Part shown: positions 60,658 through 64,000 of the stretch, piece by piece
Layout of the letters: every line of letters begins with the position of its first letter
Position numbering within the stretch: the stretch's first letter is position 1
Assembly (NCBI GenBank): GCA_963082975.1
Contig: OY720349.1
Location: 46,791,962-46,855,961, forward strand
From: Labia minor
Taxonomy: Eukaryota; Arthropoda; Insecta; Dermaptera; Spongiphoridae
Length of the DNA stretch: 64,000 nucleotides
Direction: 5' to 3'
Made by a program: the position numbers and the translations under genes
The notes under the pieces: model-generated
What the model was told of the DNA's origin: nothing
The model's input: the letters and a program-made list of their open reading frames with translations, nothing else
Databases searched by the model: none

Positions 60658-60812
60658 CATACATACATACATACACACACACAGACATAATTCCAAAAAT
60701 GGTATTTTCCGACTCAGGGAGGTCTAAAACGTCAAGATCTATCAAAATCTCGAAGTCGAAATTTTTGACGATTCCAATACTTCCCTTATACGAAGTATGC
60801 GGGAAAGTAAAA
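59694..60812 (-). mobile_element. Family E (HINE-like) copy E1 with nested B5
   Basis: The 3' end is at 59694: AAATAAGCGGGAGTGTCCTC with the GGGAG-TGTC-CTCCC hairpin, then GACTTTCCCGCATA. The 5' end is at 60775-60812: TTATACGAAGTATGCGGGAAAGTAA. ACTTTCCCGCATA at 59718 and TATGCGGGAAAGT near 60796 are a 13-bp inverted repeat. Interior blocks (CACTTCCGGTTAACCGATTT, ACTAAATTTCGAAC, a CATA microsatellite at about 60628-60682) parallel family A in order but not in detail. The frames at 60407-60745 and 60514-60696 are microsatellite artefacts. Confidence 0.8.
59805..60331 (-). mobile_element. Family B partial copy B5 inside E1
   Basis: Begins CAGATATGGATATAATATAAA (about 59819) and ends ACTATCGTCGGTCGGTAAAA, the intact 5' terminus. 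The 3' hairpin terminus is missing, so either it inserted truncated or that end was lost. Two TGACGTCA palindromes at 59883 and 59903 keep the 20-bp spacing seen in B1 and B2. Confidence 0.82.
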
Positions 60813-60997
60813 AATGAAAGAACTCTTATAGGTTTTAAATGATATTTGATTTGTTTTTTTATATTTAATAGAATTATGTATAAGGAATTTTGGAGGATAA
60901 TTTTAATTTCAGAAGTCGTTCACCTTAAAATCGTTTCGTTACTTTGCTCTCTATTATGAACAAAGACAGAAACACACCATTATGGGGTATTCATGAG

Positions 60998-61045
60998 AAA
61001 AAGTGAAGGGTCTCCCCTTCCAAAAAGTGAAGGGTCTCCCCTTCC
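60998..61045. repeat. 24-bp tandem duplication with internal palindrome
   Basis: AAAAAGTGAAGGGTCTCCCC followed by TTCC occurs twice without mismatch. Each unit contains GAAGGG-TCTC-CCCTTC, a potential small hairpin. Confidence 0.85.
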
Positions 61046-61718
61046 AAAAAACCGTTCTTCAAAATTTAAGAATAACAAACAAATAAATCCGCAAAGTATT
61101 TTTAAGAGTTGCCTTTAGAATATTTTAAATTCAAAGATGGAAATATTGTTTTTATGTAAGCTTAATACATGATGAATTAAAAAATTTTTAAAAAGTTTGT
61201 TACAAATTGGATTTCTTTCATTTAAATTAACTAAAATACTTAAGAGTTACGAAAGGTTGCTGGAGAAGGGTTGTTAATTTGGTATTTGTAACATACCACT
61301 ACCGTTGGCAGATATTTAATTAAAGTTAGATGAATATAGATTTTCTTCTACAAAAAATTATTTGTTTGAATCTACAACATTCGTATTCAAATAAAATAAA
61401 TTTAAAAAAAAAACTAACTTTTGAACACCCTTTGAAAGGACAGCGCCTATCACCTAAGATATTTTACTATATAGTTTAATTAATTTTAAAATTAATATTT
61501 TTTTATGAGAATATTTGCTTTTAGTTATCAGATTTATATCATAAAAATATCGTTTTTGCAGGGTTATTTCGTTGTATAGGTATAAGTTAATATCAAATAA
61601 ATGTTATATATAGGCTACATATCGAATTAAATAGTAAATACTTTAGACCAATTATCACCAAAATTATGAAGCTTTTGAGATACCAACAAAAAGAACAACT
61701 AACTTTTTTAAAAAAATA
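61046..61718. other. AT-rich sequence, nothing recognised
   Basis: A/T-rich; no supported feature. Confidence 0.5.
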
Positions 61719-62262
61719 AGCTGGAGTGTCTCCACTCGACTATCTCGCAATTTGAATTGGATTAAATAACATATATTATATTTAAATTAAATTGAATTAA
61801 TTATAAATTATAAATTAAAATTAATAAATAATATTTATTAAACCAGCGCGTGTTTGGCTCTTTGTTGATGGCACCACGTCACGTGTTGGTGCGTGAGATT
61901 TGCAGTGTTAAAAAATTAATTCTGGTACTTTCAGCTGAAATTCTATATATAGCAGTTTTATACAATTATTAATCATGTGAAAAATTATCAAATATATATC
62001 TTTATTTTTACGGTCACTTTTCTCAAAAGTTGATTGAAAACTATGAATTTTGAAAAATGTCCGTGTACCAAATTTCATGATTCTAGCTCAAACCGTTTTT
62101 GTGTAATCTTGTCTACATACACACATACACATACGCACACAGAGACATTTTTCTCAACCTTAGTGAAAATGATTCAGGAACCTTCAAAACGTATAAAAAC
62201 ATCAATATCTCAACATCGAAAATTTTTGTAATCGCAATACTATCTCTGGCGAGATAGTAAAA
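61719..62262 (-). mobile_element. Family A copy A10
   Basis: CTGGAGTGTCTCCACTCGAC at 61721 and ATCTCTGGCGAGATAGTAA at 62242-62260. It is internally deleted at about 62019 (CACTTTTCTCAAAAG), losing the GACCCTCTTCCGGTTGAGC block. Contains CACGTCACGTGTTGG and a short CACATACACATACG tract. Confidence 0.87.
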
Positions 62263-62519
62263 ATTGTATTTTGATTGGTTAACACAATCTACCAAAAGTA
62301 CCTCTCGATGAGTTGATAGTTTTAGCGATGAATAGACTAAACTATTCATAAAAGTTGAATTTATGTCTAACGTATCGTTGAATTCTCACAATCCTATCTC
62401 GGCAATAGAAATGATTGTTGAAAAAACTACAAGCTATAAAGTGTTTTTGTAAATTGCGAAGTTATAAAAGTTTATTTTGTTATTGTTGTTGATTAAATTT
62501 TTTAAAGGTTTTTTACGAA
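62263..62519. other. AT-rich sequence, nothing recognised
   Basis: Short spacer; no supported feature. Confidence 0.5.
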
Positions 62520-62805
62520 TATTTCCCAGTAGAACAATTGCAACAAGATTCCTTTGGGATGATATCCAAATGGAAAGGCTGTTTTTTTGAGGGGTGGAAG
62601 GTGTTTATTATTTGGTCGCTAGTCCATATATTCACAATGGTACCCATGAAGGGGAGTGCAGTGGGTTTCGGGACAGGGGTGGCTTTATCGAAACTGATGA
62701 TAGGTCCATCGGGGTCTTTGTTTCCAATAGAAACGGATTGCCAGAGGCTGATTCTGATGGGTTTAACTTGAAATGGCGCAGAACTGGCGACCTTTCGGCT
62801 TGATA
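62520..62805. other. GC-richer island, unassigned
   Basis: Two overlapping plus frames (62538-62771, 77 aa; 62594-62803, 69 aa), neither with a known motif. It lies about 500 bp from the endonuclease-like frame and in no obvious relation to it. Nature unknown. Confidence 0.3.
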
Positions 62806-63310
62806 TATATATATCGATTATTCAAATTTATTTAAAATTTATCCCCACTATAATTTAATTTGATCATTTATCATTTTAATAAGTTAAATAAAATAGATTA
62901 TACAAAAACAATGAAAATATTTAATAGTTCATGTTTTTAAAATAGTGATTAAAACAAAAATATTTCTTGTTTAGACTTTTGGGGGGAATATTTTGGGGAG
63001 TTTAATTTAATAAACAATGCAAATTATATAGAGAATTAATTAAATGATTAAAACCAGCAAAGGAAATTTAGATAACAACTGGTACCCTTTCCTCAAAATT
63101 AATATTTGATTTATTCTAAATATAAAAAAGCAAAATGTGCAGCATCGTACACGTGGCGGAAGTGAAACTTCTTACAATCTAGAGAATAAGATAAATTTTA
63201 GTTGAGAGTGTGAGTGAGAGAGAAATAGAGAAAAATAAAGGGATCATTTCGAAAGACATATAACAGTATAAAATTTTCGTAACAAATATTCGCTTTATTA
63301 TTATTATTAT
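62806..63310. other. Possible 3' flank of the endonuclease-like frame
   Basis: On minus this stretch lies downstream of the endonuclease-like frame. Around 63140-63180 the plus strand reads CACGTGGCGGAAGTGAAACT, GC-richer than its surroundings. No Helentron-like TIR plus hairpin end was found here by eye. Otherwise A/T-rich. Confidence 0.35.
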
Positions 63311-63930
63311 CTACTCTATCATCATATCTACATTGCCTGTACTATTGTCGGTTGGTGCTTCAATTGGTAATACTGATATTAATGGCTTGTGATAACTAAA
63401 ATAAGATATATATGTTCGTGATTCGATATTTTCTATATAACGTGTAAAAACAGCATCTATTGTAGTTCCAGATTTTGTTGTTGATTCCTTGGGATCGTTA
63501 TTTATAAGCAGACCAAATGTTTCTCGAAGAAAGTTGATCAACGGCAACGAATCATCAGATCCAAAATTTACATTAAAATCTCCCCCGAGAATTAGAGGGA
63601 TTTTATCTTCGCCTCGTTCAAGTGCATTAGCACCTGTGTGGCTATAAACCAGTAGTGAAAGGTGTATGAAATAAATAATATCGTCTAAATTTTGGTCGTT
63701 ATTTTTTTTCGGCATAGTGAAATCTGTGGAGTAGAGAAAAGCAGTTTTAAATGCAATAATAATTTTAAATTGATTTAGTAGTGTTAAAGTAATGTTGAGA
63801 TTCGGATAAATAACGTGAATGGTCATCGACGCACATAACTGTATGTGTTGGCGTGTGAATCGCCGACCATGTTCACACACACAATTACATGCGTCGGTAT
63901 GCGTGCACGCTGTATATTTGACTTGAGAAT
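63311..63930 (-). pseudogene. Partial EEP (endonuclease/exonuclease/phosphatase) domain protein
   Basis: The frame is open from about 63930, after an in-frame stop. The first Met is at 63880 and the frame stops at 63311 (189 aa from that Met). It contains IPLILGGDFNVNF, the Asp/Asn active-site motif of the EEP family; TTIDAVFTRYIENIES, the TxxD region; and SYFSYHKPLISVL, whose His takes the place of the usual SDH motif. The N-terminal half of the fold (first Asn and the catalytic Glu) is not visible. Related proteins in arthropod genomes are often linked to PIF1-like/Helitron helicases, and Helentron-type transposases carry a C-terminal EEP endonuclease. By inference this may be the C-terminal piece of such an element, whose helicase would lie beyond the right edge. 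Alternatives: a retroposed host fragment or LINE endonuclease. The EEP assignment is firmer than its origin. Confidence 0.65.
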
Positions 63931-64000
63931 TTTAATTATTTCACGATATATATCTTATCTTATTATGCTAGCTAAAATTGTATATATCTATCTATTTATC
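63931..64000. other. Right window edge, AT-rich
   Basis: Ends in TATCTATCTATTTATC, which resembles the 3' tail of the LINE family in minus orientation. The window stops before this can be confirmed. Confidence 0.3.

Noticed and set aside
60407..60745. Frames with Tyr-Val-Cys-Met repeats
   Set aside because: They come from the (CATA)n tract in E1.

Overview
This 64 kb window is very AT-rich eukaryotic DNA, almost certainly from an arthropod and probably an insect. The evidence is mariner transposon remnants, 3' ends of a non-LTR retrotransposon of a type common in insect genomes (tail peptides of the GRPRTRWV...NTWRGVVAAAKNFRVP kind), hAT-type miniature elements and many AT/CA/CATA microsatellites. 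I could not fix the species. No conserved host protein gene, rRNA, canonical tRNA, CRISPR array or bacterial-type operon can be supported. The window reads as a gene-poor intergenic or intronic stretch filled by layers of mobile elements.

The dominant repeats are three related non-autonomous families, called here A, B and E. Family A has ten copies, B has five (two partial) and E has one. All share one asymmetric plan. A 10-13 bp inverted repeat lies at one terminus. The other terminus has the inverse copy followed by a short hairpin and a CTAA/CTTA-T(n) end. A simple-sequence tract (CA/CATA in A and E, GTCC in B) lies inside. This resembles Helentron/Helitron2-derived HINE elements such as Drosophila DINE-1; that classification is inference. 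B copies sit inside A and E copies, and an A copy sits inside a hAT MITE, so the order of insertion can be read. Two B copies are almost identical, pointing to recent movement. B copies carry paired TGACGTCA palindromes, and A copies carry a CACGTG palindrome.

Other elements are: three mariner-derived MITEs sharing one deletion history (1-409, 30658-31026, 51942-52399); a second mariner MITE with perfect 28-bp TIRs and a short in-frame N-plus-C-terminal fusion ORF (33776-34298); hAT-like MITEs at 34363-34609 and 55451-56293; nine fragments of one LINE family; a long-TIR element G (21813-22234, single arm at 29408); a 'CTAGC...TATATATAAGA' family D in tandem near 22.3-24.2 kb, with a similar element F at 57.25 kb; a 97-bp-arm foldback at 7.64-7.88 kb; and a 64-bp-arm foldback at 47.9-48.2 kb.

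The only sizeable protein-like signal is a partial endonuclease/exonuclease/phosphatase domain on the minus strand at 63311-63930. Helentron-type helicase proteins are known to carry such a domain, so it may be the C-terminal part of an autonomous element continuing past the right edge. Between the repeats, islands with visibly more G+C (for example 900-1470, 13590-13950, 25620-25910, 32380-32720, 45180-45690, 47330-47640, 59180-59510, 62520-62805) hold no recognisable protein. They may be conserved non-coding or regulatory DNA, or old decayed repeats.
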